Assembly (NCBI RefSeq): GCF_031455295.1
Contig: NZ_JAVDSL010000002.1
Span: 372,001 to 436,000, forward strand
Length of the DNA stretch: 64,000 bases
DNA from: Leifsonia sp. 1010
GTDB lineage: Bacteria; Actinomycetota; Actinomycetes; Actinomycetales; Microbacteriaceae
Reading direction: 5' to 3'
Every line of letters begins with the position of its first letter. The stretch's first letter is position 1. This document shows positions 33,904-45,081 of this stretch, in pieces. The position numbers and the translations under genes were made by a program. Below the pieces are notes generated by a model, which had not been told where the DNA came from, made no database searches, and saw only the letters and a program-made list of their open reading frames with translations.

Positions 33904-35267
33904 CCGACGAGGACGACTACCGCGACCGCGCAGAGGCCGTCTACCAGGCGCTGCTCGCCCGGGTCGGCGAGGGAGCGCCCGAGCGGCGGCTCGACGCCAC
34001 CCGCCGTGCGGTGGAGCTGCTGGGCGACCCGCAGCGCGCGTACCCGATCATCCACGTCACCGGCACCAACGGGAAGACGTCCACCAGCCGCATCGCCGAG
34101 AGCCTGCTGCGCGCCTACGGGCTTCGCACCGGACTGCTCACGAGCCCGCACCTGGTGCGCTTCAACGAGCGTATCGTCATCGACGGGGAGCCCATCGAGG
34201 ACGAGGCGCTGGTGCGCAACTGGGAGGACATCAGCCCGTACCTGGAGATCGTGGATGCGGAGCTGACGGAGGCGGGCAAGGCGCCGCTGACGTTCTTCGA
34301 GGCGCTGACGGCCCTGGCCTTCGCCGCATTCGCCGACGCCCCCGTCGACGTCGCGGTGATCGAGGTCGGCATGGGCGGCGAGTGGGACTCCACCAACGTC
34401 GGAGACGGCCAGGTGGCCGTGTTCACTCCGATCGCCCTCGACCACACCAAGGCGCTCGGCGACACCGTCGAGGAGATCGCGCGCACCAAGTCCGGGATCG
34501 TGAAGCCGTCGGCCGACGTGGTGTCGTCCGCGCAGACTCCCGAGGCCGACCGGGTGCTGCGGGATGCCGCCCTGCTCACCGAGTCGACCTTCGCCGAGCA
34601 GCCGGTCGACTTCGATGTCGCATCGACCCGCGTCGCCGTCGGCGGACAGCTGGTGACGGTGCGTGGACGCGCGGCGACCTACGAGGACGTCTTCCTCCCG
34701 CTCTACGGAGACCACCAGGCGCAGAACGCGGCCGTCGCCGTTGCTGCGGTCGAGACGTTCCTCGGGCGCGGCACCCAGCCGCTCAATCCCGCGCTCGTCG
34801 AGGAGGGGTTCGCCACGGCCACGTCGCCCGGCCGCCTGCAGCTGATCGGCATCGAGCCGAGCATCCTCGTCGACGCCGCGCACAATCCCGCGGGCGCTGA
34901 GGTGCTCGCCGACGCGCTGCGCACGTACTTCGACTTCGACGAGATCACCTTCGTCGTCGGCATCCTGGGCGACAAGGATGCGCGCGGCGTCATCCGCGCG
35001 CTCGCCCCGGTCGCCACGCAGTTCTTCGTCACGCGTCCCGACTCGGAGCGGGCGCGGGAGGCGGAGGAGCTCGGCGATCTGGTGCGCGAGGAGGTGGGCG
35101 ACGAGGCGACCATCGTCTACTCGGACCCCATCGACGCGCTCGAGTCCGCCCGCGACTGGGCGGGTGAAGAGGGCCGCCGCGCGGTGGTCGTGGCCGGCAG
35201 CATCGTGCTGGTCGGCCAGGCCATGGCGTACGCCGAGGAGCAGGAGTGGAAGAAGGCGGCGACGTGA
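33900..35267 (+). CDS. folC: Folylpolyglutamate synthase / dihydrofolate synthase
   Basis: A 455-residue Mur-ligase-fold enzyme that adds glutamate to folates (and to dihydropteroate). The P-loop is [13 protein letters not shown], followed by [15 protein letters not shown], the omega-loop and [15 protein letters not shown]. The C-terminal domain has [14 protein letters not shown] and [10 protein letters not shown]. It starts at a GTG overlapping the ileS stop (GTGA), so its translation is likely tied to ileS, and hence to the T-box. Confidence 0.95.
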   Translation: MTDEDDYRDRAEAVYQALLARVGEGAPERRLDATRRAVELLGDPQRAYPIIHVTGTNGKTSTSRIAESLLRAYGLRTGLLTSPHLVRFNERIVIDGEPIEDEALVRNWEDISPYLEIVDAELTEAGKAPLTFFEALTALAFAAFADAPVDVAVIEVGMGGEWDSTNVGDGQVAVFTPIALDHTKALGDTVEEIARTKSGIVKPSADVVSSAQTPEADRVLRDAALLTESTFAEQPVDFDVASTRVAVGGQLVTVRGRAATYEDVFLPLYGDHQAQNAAVAVAAVETFLGRGTQPLNPALVEEGFATATSPGRLQLIGIEPSILVDAAHNPAGAEVLADALRTYFDFDEITFVVGILGDKDARGVIRALAPVATQFFVTRPDSERAREAEELGDLVREEVGDEATIVYSDPIDALESARDWAGEEGRRAVVVAGSIVLVGQAMAYAEEQEWKKAAT

Positions 35268-35698
35268 CCGACGCCGGATCCGCGGGCGATGCGCCCGAGC
35301 AGCAGCCCCCGCGCACCGGGCGCCCGCGGCGTCAGCGCTCACTCCGCGAGCTCCTCGGGTCGATCGTCCTCGGCTTCGAGCTGCTCGTGGTGTTCCTCGG
35401 CGCGCTCGTGCTGTTCGGCCTGGGCTCGCTGCCCGCCGCCGTCGCCCTCGGCGGGGGAGCGGCGCTCATCGTGCTGATGATCGTCGCGATCGGGCTGCTG
35501 CGGAACACCGTCGGCATCGTGCTCGGCTGGATCGTCCAGGTCGTCATCGTCGCGGCCGGCCTCCTCGTCCCCGCCTTCTTCATCGTCGGCGCGATCTTCA
35601 CCGCCATGTGGGCGTACTGCATGATCGCCGCCGCACGCATCGACCGAAACAACCGGGCCGCGGCTTCCGCGGCCGACAATGGAACGGAGAACCCATGA
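35264..35698 (+). CDS. DUF4233 membrane protein
   Basis: A 144-residue protein with a polar, Pro/Arg-rich N-terminus of about 28 residues and four hydrophobic helices (GSIVLGFELLVVFLGALVLF, ALGGGAALIVLMIVAIGLL, TVGIVLGWIVQVVIVAAGLL, and VPAFFIVGAIFTAMWAYC). It matches the DUF4233 family, found in actinobacteria between folC and ndk; function unknown. GTG 35264 overlaps the folC stop and its own stop overlaps the ndk ATG. Confidence 0.88.
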   Translation: MTDAGSAGDAPEQQPPRTGRPRRQRSLRELLGSIVLGFELLVVFLGALVLFGLGSLPAAVALGGGAALIVLMIVAIGLLRNTVGIVLGWIVQVVIVAAGLLVPAFFIVGAIFTAMWAYCMIAAARIDRNNRAAASAADNGTENP

Positions 35699-36117
35699 CC
35701 AGCGCCGTCGAAGAGACCCTCGTCCTCATCAAGCCGGATGGAGTGGCCCGCGGGCTGACCGGCGAGATCCTGCGCCGGATCGAGGCGAAGGGCTACTCGC
35801 TCGTCGACCTGCGGATGCTGCAGGCCGACCGCGAACTGCTCGCGCAGCACTACGCCGAGCACGAGGGCAAGCCGTTCTACGAGCCGCTGGTCGAGTTCAT
35901 GGAGTCGGGCCCGATCGTGGCGATCCGCCTCGCGGGCAACCGCGTGATCGAGGGCTTCCGCTCCCTCGCCGGAGCCACCGACCCGACGACCGCGCTCCCG
36001 GGCACCATCCGCGGCGACCTCGCCCGCGACTGGGGACTCAAGGTGCAGCAGAACCTCGTCCACGGTTCCGACTCGCCCGAGTCCGCACAGCGCGAGCTCG
36101 GCCTCTGGTTCGGCTGA
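35695..36117 (+). CDS. ndk: Nucleoside diphosphate kinase
   Basis: A 140-residue enzyme that transfers phosphate between NTPs and NDPs through phospho-His123 (NLVHGSDSPESA). The N-terminal TLVLIKPDGVARGL and the Arg/Thr residues of RSLAGATDPTTALPGTIRGD are conserved. ATG 35695 overlaps the DUF4233 stop. It is the last gene of the ileS chain; a strong hairpin follows. Confidence 0.97.
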   Translation: MTSAVEETLVLIKPDGVARGLTGEILRRIEAKGYSLVDLRMLQADRELLAQHYAEHEGKPFYEPLVEFMESGPIVAIRLAGNRVIEGFRSLAGATDPTTALPGTIRGDLARDWGLKVQQNLVHGSDSPESAQRELGLWFG

Positions 36118-36131
36118 GCCGACAGCTGCAC

Positions 36132-36178
36132 GAAAGGGAGGCATCCCCGGCCGCTACGGCCCCGGATGCCTCCCTTTC
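36132..36178. terminator. Bidirectional terminator between ndk and the VKOR gene
   Basis: GAAAGGGAGGCATCC (36132-36146) pairs perfectly with GGATGCCTCCCTTTC (36164-36178), with GGCC pairs inside. A-rich and T-rich ends on the two strands allow it to act for both converging genes. Confidence 0.85.
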
Positions 36179-36238
36179 GCGCATCCACCGGCGTGTCGCA
36201 CGAGATGCGCCTCCCATTAACGCCTGGCGGCGCGCCGA

Positions 36239-36856
36239 TCAGACGAAAGCGCGGTGGATCCAGTCGAGCTGGATCTGGGCCAGGATCGCGACGATCGCGT
36301 AGCAGACGATGGTGATCAGCGGCACCCAGCCGTACAGGGTGCGGAACACGCGACGCGCGCGTTCCGGCACGGGGATGTTGCCCTCCTTGAAGTTGTAGAG
36401 GGTCACCGCCCAGAAGGTCGGGATGGTCACGAGCCAGGTCACCATGCACCAGGGGCACAGCACGTTGAGCACGGTGATGGACTGCGTGATCAGGAAGATG
36501 ACGAGCACCAGCGCGAGCAGCACGCCCACGTTGAACGCGATCCAATACCAGCGGGCGAAACGCCCGCGGTTCGCCAGGAGGCCGGCGCCGACGGCGATCG
36601 TGGCCGTCCAGCCGCCGAGGCCGAGGATCGGGTTCGGGAAGCCGAGCAGCGATCCCTGCCAGGAGGTCAGGTTCTTGGCGCAACCGACCAGCACCGAGAA
36701 GTTGCAGGAGAGCTGCGCGTTCGGATCTTCCAGGAGGTGGAACTTGTCCACGGTGAGCATGAACGCCGCCCAGACTCCGATGAGTCCGGCGATGATCAGG
36801 AAGACGGCGAGAGCGGTCGGGCGGCGGTAGGAAACCTCGGCGGGGCTGTCTGGCAC
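36239..36856 (-). CDS. Vitamin K epoxide reductase (VKOR) family protein
   Basis: A 205-residue membrane protein with five hydrophobic helices. The active-site CxxC is VLCPWCM, and the loop cysteines are in LSCNFSVLVGC, just as in bacterial VKOR homologues that reoxidise a DsbA-like partner with quinone. No fused thioredoxin domain is present, so a separate Dsb-type protein is needed. GTG 36856 is chosen since the preceding ORF part lacks homology and CATAAT stands 6 nt before it (leaderless). It converges with ndk. Confidence 0.9.
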   Translation of the reverse strand: MPDSPAEVSYRRPTALAVFLIIAGLIGVWAAFMLTVDKFHLLEDPNAQLSCNFSVLVGCAKNLTSWQGSLLGFPNPILGLGGWTATIAVGAGLLANRGRFARWYWIAFNVGVLLALVLVIFLITQSITVLNVLCPWCMVTWLVTIPTFWAVTLYNFKEGNIPVPERARRVFRTLYGWVPLITIVCYAIVAILAQIQLDWIHRAFV

Positions 36857-36923
36857 TCTCGGATTATGGCATGACGCCTGCGTGTCGTCCTGGGAGGAGA
36901 CTCGGGTGGGCCCGCGCCCGTGC

Positions 36924-36929
36924 GATAAT
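36924..36929 (+). promoter_or_regulatory. -10 box of rne
   Basis: GATAAT, with TGC in front (extended -10-like), lies 236 bp before the rne ATG. No matching -35 is apparent. Confidence 0.5.
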
Positions 36930-36935
36930 CGTTGC

Positions 36936-37165
36936 AGCAGTCGTCCCGGCCGAGGCCGGGAGCACCGACAGAAGGCTTGAGGGCGCCCAGAGCGTCCGTG
37001 AAAAATGCCGGCCGTGATGGCCGGTGGAGAACATGAGCCGGATGCAGGCCGCGCCACGAGCCCGGCGGTATCCGAACAGGATTGAGGGAGGCGCCGCTCG
37101 CGCCGCCTCCCGACGGAGAGACCCGGTGAGCGGGCAACCGCCACCGGTCGAGGAGTGCACCAGCG
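36936..37165 (+). ncRNA. Long structured 5' leader of rne
   Basis: About 230 nt from the predicted start to the rne ATG, with hairpin-forming stretches CCCGGCCGAGGCCGGG (36946-36961 region), CCGGCCGTGATGGCCGG (37008-37024) and GGGAGGCG...CGCCTCCC (37086-37111 region). RNase E is autoregulated through its leader in other bacteria; whether this one is, is not known. A 26-codon ORF (37005-37085) could be translated but lacks a good ribosome site. Confidence 0.45.
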
Positions 37166-39769
37166 ATGGTGGATAACGAAAATATCGACAACACGGACAA
37201 CAACGAGACGGAGACGGGAGGACGGAAGCGCAAGGGGCTCTTCGGCGCACGACGCGTCGTGAGGAAGCCCTTCCAGGCCGCACAGGCCGACGCGTTCCCG
37301 CCTTCATCCGGACAGGGTGAGGCCGAGCAGGCCGCCGGCGAGCCCACCGCCGAGCAGACGGTCGCCGAGACCGAAGCGCCACAGGCTGCCACCGTCGAGG
37401 AGACGGCGCCCGCCGCCGGTGAGACCGCGGCACAGCCCGCCCTCGCCGCCGACGGCGTGCAGCCCCCGGCGGGCCTCGAGCCCCCGGCGCTCCCCGACAA
37501 GCACGGCGAGGCGGAGGCGCCGGTCGTCGGCGCCGCCGCGCCCGGCCTGCCCCCGACGACCCTGCTCTTCCAGGCGCCGGACGTCCTGCCGCTCCCGCCT
37601 CTCCCCGAGGCCGACGAGGAGCCGGCCGGCGGTGTCCGCCGTCGGTCCCGCCGCCGCGCGGGCGAGTCGCGCGACAACGCCAACGACCCGGCCAACACCG
37701 TCGTCAAGGTGCGCACGCCGCGCGAGCCCGAGCTCATCACCGAGCCGCAGAAGGTCAAGGGCTCCACGCGTCTCGAGGCGAAGAAGCAGCGCCGCCGCGA
37801 CGGTCGTGACGCCGGCCGGCGCCGCCCCGTCATCACCGAGGCCGAGTTCCTGGCCCGCCGCGAGTCCGTCGACCGTCAGATGATCGTCCGCTCGAAGGGC
37901 GGCCGCATCCAGATCGGTGTGCTCGAGGACAAGGTGCTCGTCGAGCACTACGTCGCCCGCTCGCAGGAGGCGTCGCTCATCGGCAACGTCTACCTCGGCC
38001 GCGTGCAGAACGTGCTCCCCAGCATGGAGGCCGCGTTCGTCGACATCGGCCGTGGCCGCAACGCCGTCCTGTACTCGGGGGAGGTGGACTGGGATGCGGT
38101 CGAGACCGGCAACCAGCCGCGCCGCATCGAGCTGGCCCTGAAGCCCGGCGACCGCGTGCTCGTCCAGGTCACGAAGGACCCGGTCGGTCACAAGGGCGCG
38201 CGTCTCACCAGCCAGATCTCGCTTCCCGGCCGCTACCTGGTGTACGTGCCGGGCGGATCCATGAACGGCATCAGCCGCAAGCTCCCGGACACCGAGCGCT
38301 CGCGCCTCAAGAAGATCCTCAAGGAGGTGCTGCCCGAGAACGCGGGCGTGATCGTGCGCACCGCCGCCGAGGGGGCGACCGAGGAGCAGCTGACCCTCGA
38401 CGTCACGCGCCTGACCTCGCAATGGGAGGACATCAGCACGCGCGTCGAGACACAGCAGGCGCCCGCGCTGCTTCACAGCGAGCCGGACCTCCTGATCAAG
38501 ATCATCCGCGACGTCTTCAACGAGGACTTCCAGAAGCTCGTCATCGCCGGCGACGACGCGCGCCAGACGATCGAGAACTACCTCCGCCAGGTCGCGCCCG
38601 ACCTGCTCGACCGCGTCGAGCCGTACACGGGGGAGCGCGACGCGTTCGACGAGTTCCGCATCACGGAGCAGATCGAGAAGGCACTGGAGCGCAAGGTGTG
38701 GCTCCCGTCGGGCGGATCGCTCGTGATCGACCGCACCGAGGCCATGACGGTCGTCGACGTGAACACCGGCAAGTTCGTCGGCTCGGGCGGCAACCTCGAG
38801 GAGACGGTCACCAAGAACAACCTGGAGGCGGCCGAGGAGATCGTCCGTCAGCTGCGGCTTCGCGACATCGGCGGCATCATCGTCGTCGACTTCATCGACA
38901 TGGTGCTGGAGTCGAACCGCGACCTGGTGCTCCGCCGCCTGGTGGAGTGCCTGAGCCGCGACCGGACGAAGCACCAGGTCGCCGAGGTCACCTCGCTCGG
39001 TCTCGTGCAGATGACCCGCAAGAAGCTCGGCCTCGGCCTGCTGGAGACCTTCAGCGAGGCGTGCGAGGTCTGCGCCGGTCGCGGTGTCATCGTGCACCAC
39101 GACCCGGTCGTGAAGCACCGCCAGCCGCAGCAGCCGCAGAACGAGCGTCGCCGCGGTCGCGGCGGCAGCGCCGGCGGCAACGGCAACGGCGGAACGAACG
39201 GCAACGGCAACGGAAACGGCGGCAACGGCGGCGGTGGCCACAACGGCACGCACGCCATCACCGACGACGCCAAGAACGCGCTGGCCAAGATCGCCGCGTC
39301 GACCATCCACCACGACGAGGAGGCGAAGGCGCAGGAGAGCGCCGTGTCGGCCGAGGTCGAGGAGATCAGCGTCACCGAGGTGACGCTGACCGAGGTCACC
39401 GCCACGAAGAAGCGCCGCCGAAAGGGCAAGGGCGGTGCCGACCGGCAGCAGGCCGAGGTCTCGCCGTCCGAGGACGCGGCCAGCGCGCCCGCTTCGGAGC
39501 AGTCGGGCGAGGTTACGGCTGAGGCCGAGCCGGAGGCCGCGGCGTCCGAGCCGACGGCCGAGCCGATCCTCCCGCTCCTCGACCTCCCGGAGCCGGCGGC
39601 GGTGCGCCCGCCCGCGCCGCGCCCGTCGCCCGAAGAGGCCGAGCTCCTGCTCGACTCCGTGCTCGACGCGCTGCCCGCGCCGAAGGAGCCGGGTCAGGGT
39701 CGCAACCGGAGCCGGCGTGCGAGCACGGCGGTCATCGCCGGCGGCGAGCTGGCGCCGAAGGGCGAGTAG
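37166..39769 (+). CDS. rne: Ribonuclease E/G
   Basis: An 867-residue endoribonuclease for mRNA decay and rRNA/tRNA processing. About 210 residues of Ala/Pro/Glu-rich disorder precede the S1 RNA-binding domain (NVYLGRVQNVLPSMEAAFVD). The catalytic DNase I-like domain has the magnesium-binding aspartates in MTVVDVNTGKFVG and GGIIVVDFIDM, and the zinc-link is CEVCAGRG. A second disordered tail (about 230 residues) contains Gly/Asn repeats and Lys-rich patches, a likely scaffold for degradosome partners. Disorder on both sides of the core is typical for actinobacteria. Promoter and long leader lie upstream. Confidence 0.95.
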   Translation: MVDNENIDNTDNNETETGGRKRKGLFGARRVVRKPFQAAQADAFPPSSGQGEAEQAAGEPTAEQTVAETEAPQAATVEETAPAAGETAAQPALAADGVQPPAGLEPPALPDKHGEAEAPVVGAAAPGLPPTTLLFQAPDVLPLPPLPEADEEPAGGVRRRSRRRAGESRDNANDPANTVVKVRTPREPELITEPQKVKGSTRLEAKKQRRRDGRDAGRRRPVITEAEFLARRESVDRQMIVRSKGGRIQIGVLEDKVLVEHYVARSQEASLIGNVYLGRVQNVLPSMEAAFVDIGRGRNAVLYSGEVDWDAVETGNQPRRIELALKPGDRVLVQVTKDPVGHKGARLTSQISLPGRYLVYVPGGSMNGISRKLPDTERSRLKKILKEVLPENAGVIVRTAAEGATEEQLTLDVTRLTSQWEDISTRVETQQAPALLHSEPDLLIKIIRDVFNEDFQKLVIAGDDARQTIENYLRQVAPDLLDRVEPYTGERDAFDEFRITEQIEKALERKVWLPSGGSLVIDRTEAMTVVDVNTGKFVGSGGNLEETVTKNNLEAAEEIVRQLRLRDIGGIIVVDFIDMVLESNRDLVLRRLVECLSRDRTKHQVAEVTSLGLVQMTRKKLGLGLLETFSEACEVCAGRGVIVHHDPVVKHRQPQQPQNERRRGRGGSAGGNGNGGTNGNGNGNGGNGGGGHNGTHAITDDAKNALAKIAASTIHHDEEAKAQESAVSAEVEEISVTEVTLTEVTATKKRRRKGKGGADRQQAEVSPSEDAASAPASEQSGEVTAEAEPEAAASEPTAEPILPLLDLPEPAAVRPPAPRPSPEEAELLLDSVLDALPAPKEPGQGRNRSRRASTAVIAGGELAPKGE

Positions 39770-39803
39770 CCCTCACCGCAGGGCTGAAGCGACCGGGACG
39801 CCG

Positions 39804-40082
39804 TCAGTGACGGCGGCGCACCCGGTCGCGTGCCCGCACCCGCAGCCCGCTCGCGATGAGCCGCGACACGAGCTCCTTGCCGGAAACGGGATGCGCCCCG
39901 GCCGCCACCAGTTCGTCGTAGCGCCGGTCGGGCACGTCGTAATGGTCCATGTCGAAGGCGCGGCGCTGGATGCCGTTGGCCTCGGCGAAGGCGTGCAGCT
40001 CGTCGAGCGACGCGTCGCTGACCAGATGCGACCACAACATGCCGTGGGCCGGCCATGCCGGGGGATCGATCAGGACCGTCAT
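39804..40082 (-). CDS. DUF4031 protein
   Basis: A 92-residue protein beginning TVLIDPPAWPAHGMLWSHLV, with FDMDHYDVPDRRYDELVAAG. This is the DUF4031 family, small cytoplasmic proteins of unknown function (some compared to phosphohydrolases because of the H and D residues). It converges with rne (34-bp gap with a 6-bp hairpin AGCCCT/AGGGCT) and is preceded by a -10 box 6 nt from its ATG. Confidence 0.85.
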   Translation of the reverse strand: MTVLIDPPAWPAHGMLWSHLVSDASLDELHAFAEANGIQRRAFDMDHYDVPDRRYDELVAAGAHPVSGKELVSRLIASGLRVRARDRVRRRH

Positions 40083-40088
40083 AGAATG

Positions 40089-40094
40089 ATTCTA
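40089..40094 (-). promoter_or_regulatory. -10 box of the DUF4031 gene, leaderless
   Basis: On the minus strand TAGAAT, CATTCT, ATG. The sequence TAGAATGATTCTA (40082-40094) is also a perfect palindrome, so it may be an operator as well. Confidence 0.55.
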
Positions 40095-40169
40095 GGAACC
40101 GGTTCCGCTGTCGGAGCCGAACGGTCCCGAAGCCGGAACGGTGTCGCCACCGTGACGACGGTCGCTGAA

Positions 40170-40198
40170 TTGACGGCCTGTCGGGCGTCGGGTAAAGT
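40170..40198 (+). promoter_or_regulatory. rplU promoter
   Basis: TTGACG (40170-40175), 17 bp, TAAAGT (40193-40198): an almost consensus vegetative promoter, the best in the window. Transcription would start near 40205. Confidence 0.75.
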
Positions 40199-40204
40199 TG
40201 ACCG

Positions 40205-40370
40205 TTGGTGTGTGCCGGGTGTGACCCGCGCAGCCATCATGGTTTTCTGAGAGCAGCCGGGAGCATGTCGCTACCGGCGGGACTCGCCAGTGACTTCCAA
40301 ACAGTTGAAGAAGCAGGACCAGGTCCGCGGCAGCGCCGGGAACTGTTCCCCGACGAAAAGGTACGTGAAA
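40205..40370 (+). promoter_or_regulatory. 5' leader of the rplU-rpmA transcript
   Basis: About 166 nt between the predicted start and the rplU GTG. It includes CGGGAACTGTTCCCCG (hairpin) near 40338. Ribosomal protein leaders are often autoregulatory; no known L21 leader motif is evident to me. Confidence 0.35.
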
Positions 40371-40679
40371 GTGGTTTACGCAGTTGTGCGCGCCGGTGGC
40401 CGGCAGGAGAAGGTCGAGGTCGGCACCATCGTGACGATGGACCGCATCAAGGCCGACAAGGACGGCAAGGTCGAGCTCGCGCCGGTGCTGCTGGTCGACG
40501 GTGACAAGATCACCTCCGACGCCAAGTCCCTCGCGAAGGTCACCGTGACCGCCGAGGTCCTCGGCGACCTCCGCGGCCCGAAGATCGTCATCCAGAAGTT
40601 CAAGAACAAGACCGGCTACAAGAAGCGCCAGGGCCACCGTCAGGAGCTCACGCGCGTCAAGATCACCGGCATCAAGTAG
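40371..40679 (+). CDS. rplU: 50S ribosomal protein L21
   Basis: A 102-residue protein from GTG 40371, opening [17 protein letters not shown], with the conserved end [20 protein letters not shown]. The 27-codon in-frame extension from 40290 is rejected because L21 normally begins here and the extension covers the leader. L21 binds 23S rRNA near the exit of the large subunit. Followed by rpmA after 26 bp. Confidence 0.97.
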   Translation: MVYAVVRAGGRQEKVEVGTIVTMDRIKADKDGKVELAPVLLVDGDKITSDAKSLAKVTVTAEVLGDLRGPKIVIQKFKNKTGYKKRQGHRQELTRVKITGIK

Positions 40680-40705
40680 CCGACGGCTCTCGAGGAGAAG
40701 ACACC

Positions 40706-40963
40706 ATGGCACACAAAAAGGGAGCGAGCTCCACTCGCAACGGCCGCGACTCCAACGCGCAGCGCCTCGGCGTGAAGCGCTTCGGCGGCCAGACCGTCAA
40801 CGCGGGCGAGATCCTGGTCCGCCAGCGCGGCACCCACTTCCACCCCGGCGTGAACGTCGGTCGTGGCGGTGACGACACGCTGTTCGCCCTCGCCGCCGGC
40901 GCGGTCGAGTTCGGCACCAAGGGCGGCCGCAAGGTCGTCAACATCGTGGCGGCCGAGGCCTGA
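40706..40963 (+). CDS. rpmA: 50S ribosomal protein L27
   Basis: An 85-residue protein, [20 protein letters not shown] then [20 protein letters not shown]. The N-terminal tail reaches the peptidyl-transferase centre. GAGGAGA precedes the ATG. No cleavable extra N-terminal peptide of the Firmicutes kind is present. Confidence 0.98.
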   Translation: MAHKKGASSTRNGRDSNAQRLGVKRFGGQTVNAGEILVRQRGTHFHPGVNVGRGGDDTLFALAAGAVEFGTKGGRKVVNIVAAEA

Positions 40964-40990
40964 GCCTCGACCACGAGCACCACTCTTCCG

Positions 40991-41016
40991 GATGGGCGGG
41001 CTTCGGCCCGCCCATC
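40991..41016 (+). terminator. Hairpin after rpmA
   Basis: GATGGGCGGGC (40991-41001), TTCG loop, GCCCGCCCATC (41006-41016), an 11-bp perfect stem with a stable tetraloop. Only GTTTC follows, so read-through to obgE is likely. Confidence 0.75.
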
Positions 41017-41042
41017 CGCCGTTTCAGCACCACAATCAGTAG

Positions 41043-43489
<2,447 letters not shown>

Positions 43490-43498
43490 AATCGACGC

Positions 43499-44779
43499 AT
43501 GTCCTCGCTGACCGGTGCGCTGCCCACGGCCGCGCTCTCCCTGCACGAACGGCTCGCCGCCGCCAAGACCGCGTCGCGCGACCTGGCGATCGCCGACACG
43601 GATCGCAAGAACCGCGCGCTGCGCGCGATCGCCGACGGCGTGCTCGCCTCATCGGCCGACATCCTCTCCGCCAACGAGCTCGACCTGGCCAACGGCCGTG
43701 AGAACGGGCTCTCCACCGGCCTGCTCGACCGGCTGACGCTGAGCCCGGCGCGCCTCCAGGGCCTCGCCGACGCCGTCCTCGAGATCGTCGGCCTGACCGA
43801 CCCGGTCGGGCAGGCGGTGCGGGGCAGCTCGCTGCCGAACGGCGTGAAGATCACGCAGGTGCGCGTTCCCTTCGGCGTCGTCGGCGCGATCTACGAGGCC
43901 CGGCCCAACGTCACGATCGACATCGCCGCGCTCGCGATCAAGAGCGGCAACGCCGCGGTGCTGCGCGGTGGCAGCGCGGCCATCGAGACCAACCGCGTGC
44001 TCGTGCACGTCATCCAGCAGGCGCTGGCGAGCGCCGGACTTCCGTCGGATGCCGTGCAGACGATCGACGACTTCGGTCGCGAAGGCGCGGCAGAGCTGAT
44101 GACGGCGCGCGGCTTCGTCGACGTGCTCATCCCTCGGGGGAGCGCCGACCTGATCCAGGCCGTGGTGACGCAGTCGACCGTCCCGGTGATCGAGACCGGC
44201 GCGGGCGTCGTGCACGTGGTGCTCGACGAGTCGGCCCGGGAGGATTGGGCCGTCGACATCGTCCGGAACGCCAAGGTCCAGCGGCCGAGCGTGTGCAACG
44301 CCGTCGAGACGCTGCTCGTGCACAGCGCTGCCGCCGAGCGGTTGCTGCCGCCGGTGCTCTCCGCGCTGCGCGCCGAGGGCGTCACCATCCACGCCGACGA
44401 CCGCGCCTTGCCCTTTGCCCCGGATGCGGTGCCGGTGACCGAGGAGGACTACGCCACCGAGCACATGAGCCTCGACATCTCGGTGAAGGTGGTCGACGAC
44501 CTCGACGAGGCGATCGAGCACATCCGTCGATACTCGACCCAGCACACGGAGTCGATCATCACGAACGACCTGCAGAACGCGGAGCGCTTCCTCGCCGAGG
44601 TCGACTCTGCGGTCGTGATGGTGAACGCCTCGACGCGTTTCACCGACGGCGGCGAGTTCGGCTTCGGCGCCGAGGTCGGCATCTCGACGCAGAAGCTGCA
44701 CGCGCGCGGGCCGATGGGACTTCCGGAGCTCACCAGCACCAAGTGGATCGTCCGCGGGTCCGGCCAGGTCCGGGCGTGA
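43499..44779 (+). CDS. proA: Gamma-glutamyl phosphate reductase
   Basis: A 426-residue aldehyde-dehydrogenase-fold enzyme, the second step of proline synthesis, reducing glutamyl-5-phosphate with NADPH. The catalytic Cys is in VQRPSVCNAVETLL; PFGVVGAIYEARPNVTID and the C-terminal FGFGAEVGISTQKLHARGPM are family signatures. It uses the product of proB; the two normally work as a complex. A leaderless-type start is predicted. Confidence 0.97.
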   Translation: MSSLTGALPTAALSLHERLAAAKTASRDLAIADTDRKNRALRAIADGVLASSADILSANELDLANGRENGLSTGLLDRLTLSPARLQGLADAVLEIVGLTDPVGQAVRGSSLPNGVKITQVRVPFGVVGAIYEARPNVTIDIAALAIKSGNAAVLRGGSAAIETNRVLVHVIQQALASAGLPSDAVQTIDDFGREGAAELMTARGFVDVLIPRGSADLIQAVVTQSTVPVIETGAGVVHVVLDESAREDWAVDIVRNAKVQRPSVCNAVETLLVHSAAAERLLPPVLSALRAEGVTIHADDRALPFAPDAVPVTEEDYATEHMSLDISVKVVDDLDEAIEHIRRYSTQHTESIITNDLQNAERFLAEVDSAVVMVNASTRFTDGGEFGFGAEVGISTQKLHARGPMGLPELTSTKWIVRGSGQVRA

Positions 44780-44787
44780 CCGACCGC

Positions 44788-44793
44788 TAGACT
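44788..44793 (+). promoter_or_regulatory. -10 box upstream of the small membrane protein and nadD
   Basis: TAGACT lies 39 bp before the ATG at 44833, with a GC-rich hairpin (GGGCCGAAGGCCC) and GAAAGGA between. Confidence 0.45.
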
Positions 44794-44832
44794 TGACGGC
44801 GGGCCGAAGGCCCCGAGAAAGGATCACGCACG

Positions 44833-45069
44833 ATGTCATTCCTGACGACCGTCCTCGCCGAGGCGGAGACCCACGTCGAACTGCCGATGCCCACCTGGGC
44901 CTTCGGCGCTATCGCCATCGTCCTCTTCATCGCCCTCGCCTTCGTCGCCTGGAGCTTCAAGGATGTCGCCAACCGGCACAGCCACCGCTCCGCCCCCGAC
45001 GCCGCCGCCCATGCGGGGGCTCCGGGTGCCACGCACCACGGCACCGGCCACCCGACCCAGGGGCACTGA
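44833..45069 (+). CDS. Small single-span membrane protein
   Basis: A 78-residue protein with one membrane helix (WAFGAIAIVLFIALAFVAWS) and a His/Ala-rich C-terminal tail (HSHRSAPDAAAHAGAPGATH). Similar small proteins occupy the gap between proA and nadD in actinobacteria; function unknown. The histidines might bind metal, but this is speculation. GAAAGGA precedes the ATG. nadD follows after 12 bp. Confidence 0.8.
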   Translation: MSFLTTVLAEAETHVELPMPTWAFGAIAIVLFIALAFVAWSFKDVANRHSHRSAPDAAAHAGAPGATHHGTGHPTQGH

Positions 45070-45081
45070 GCCGATCCGGGC

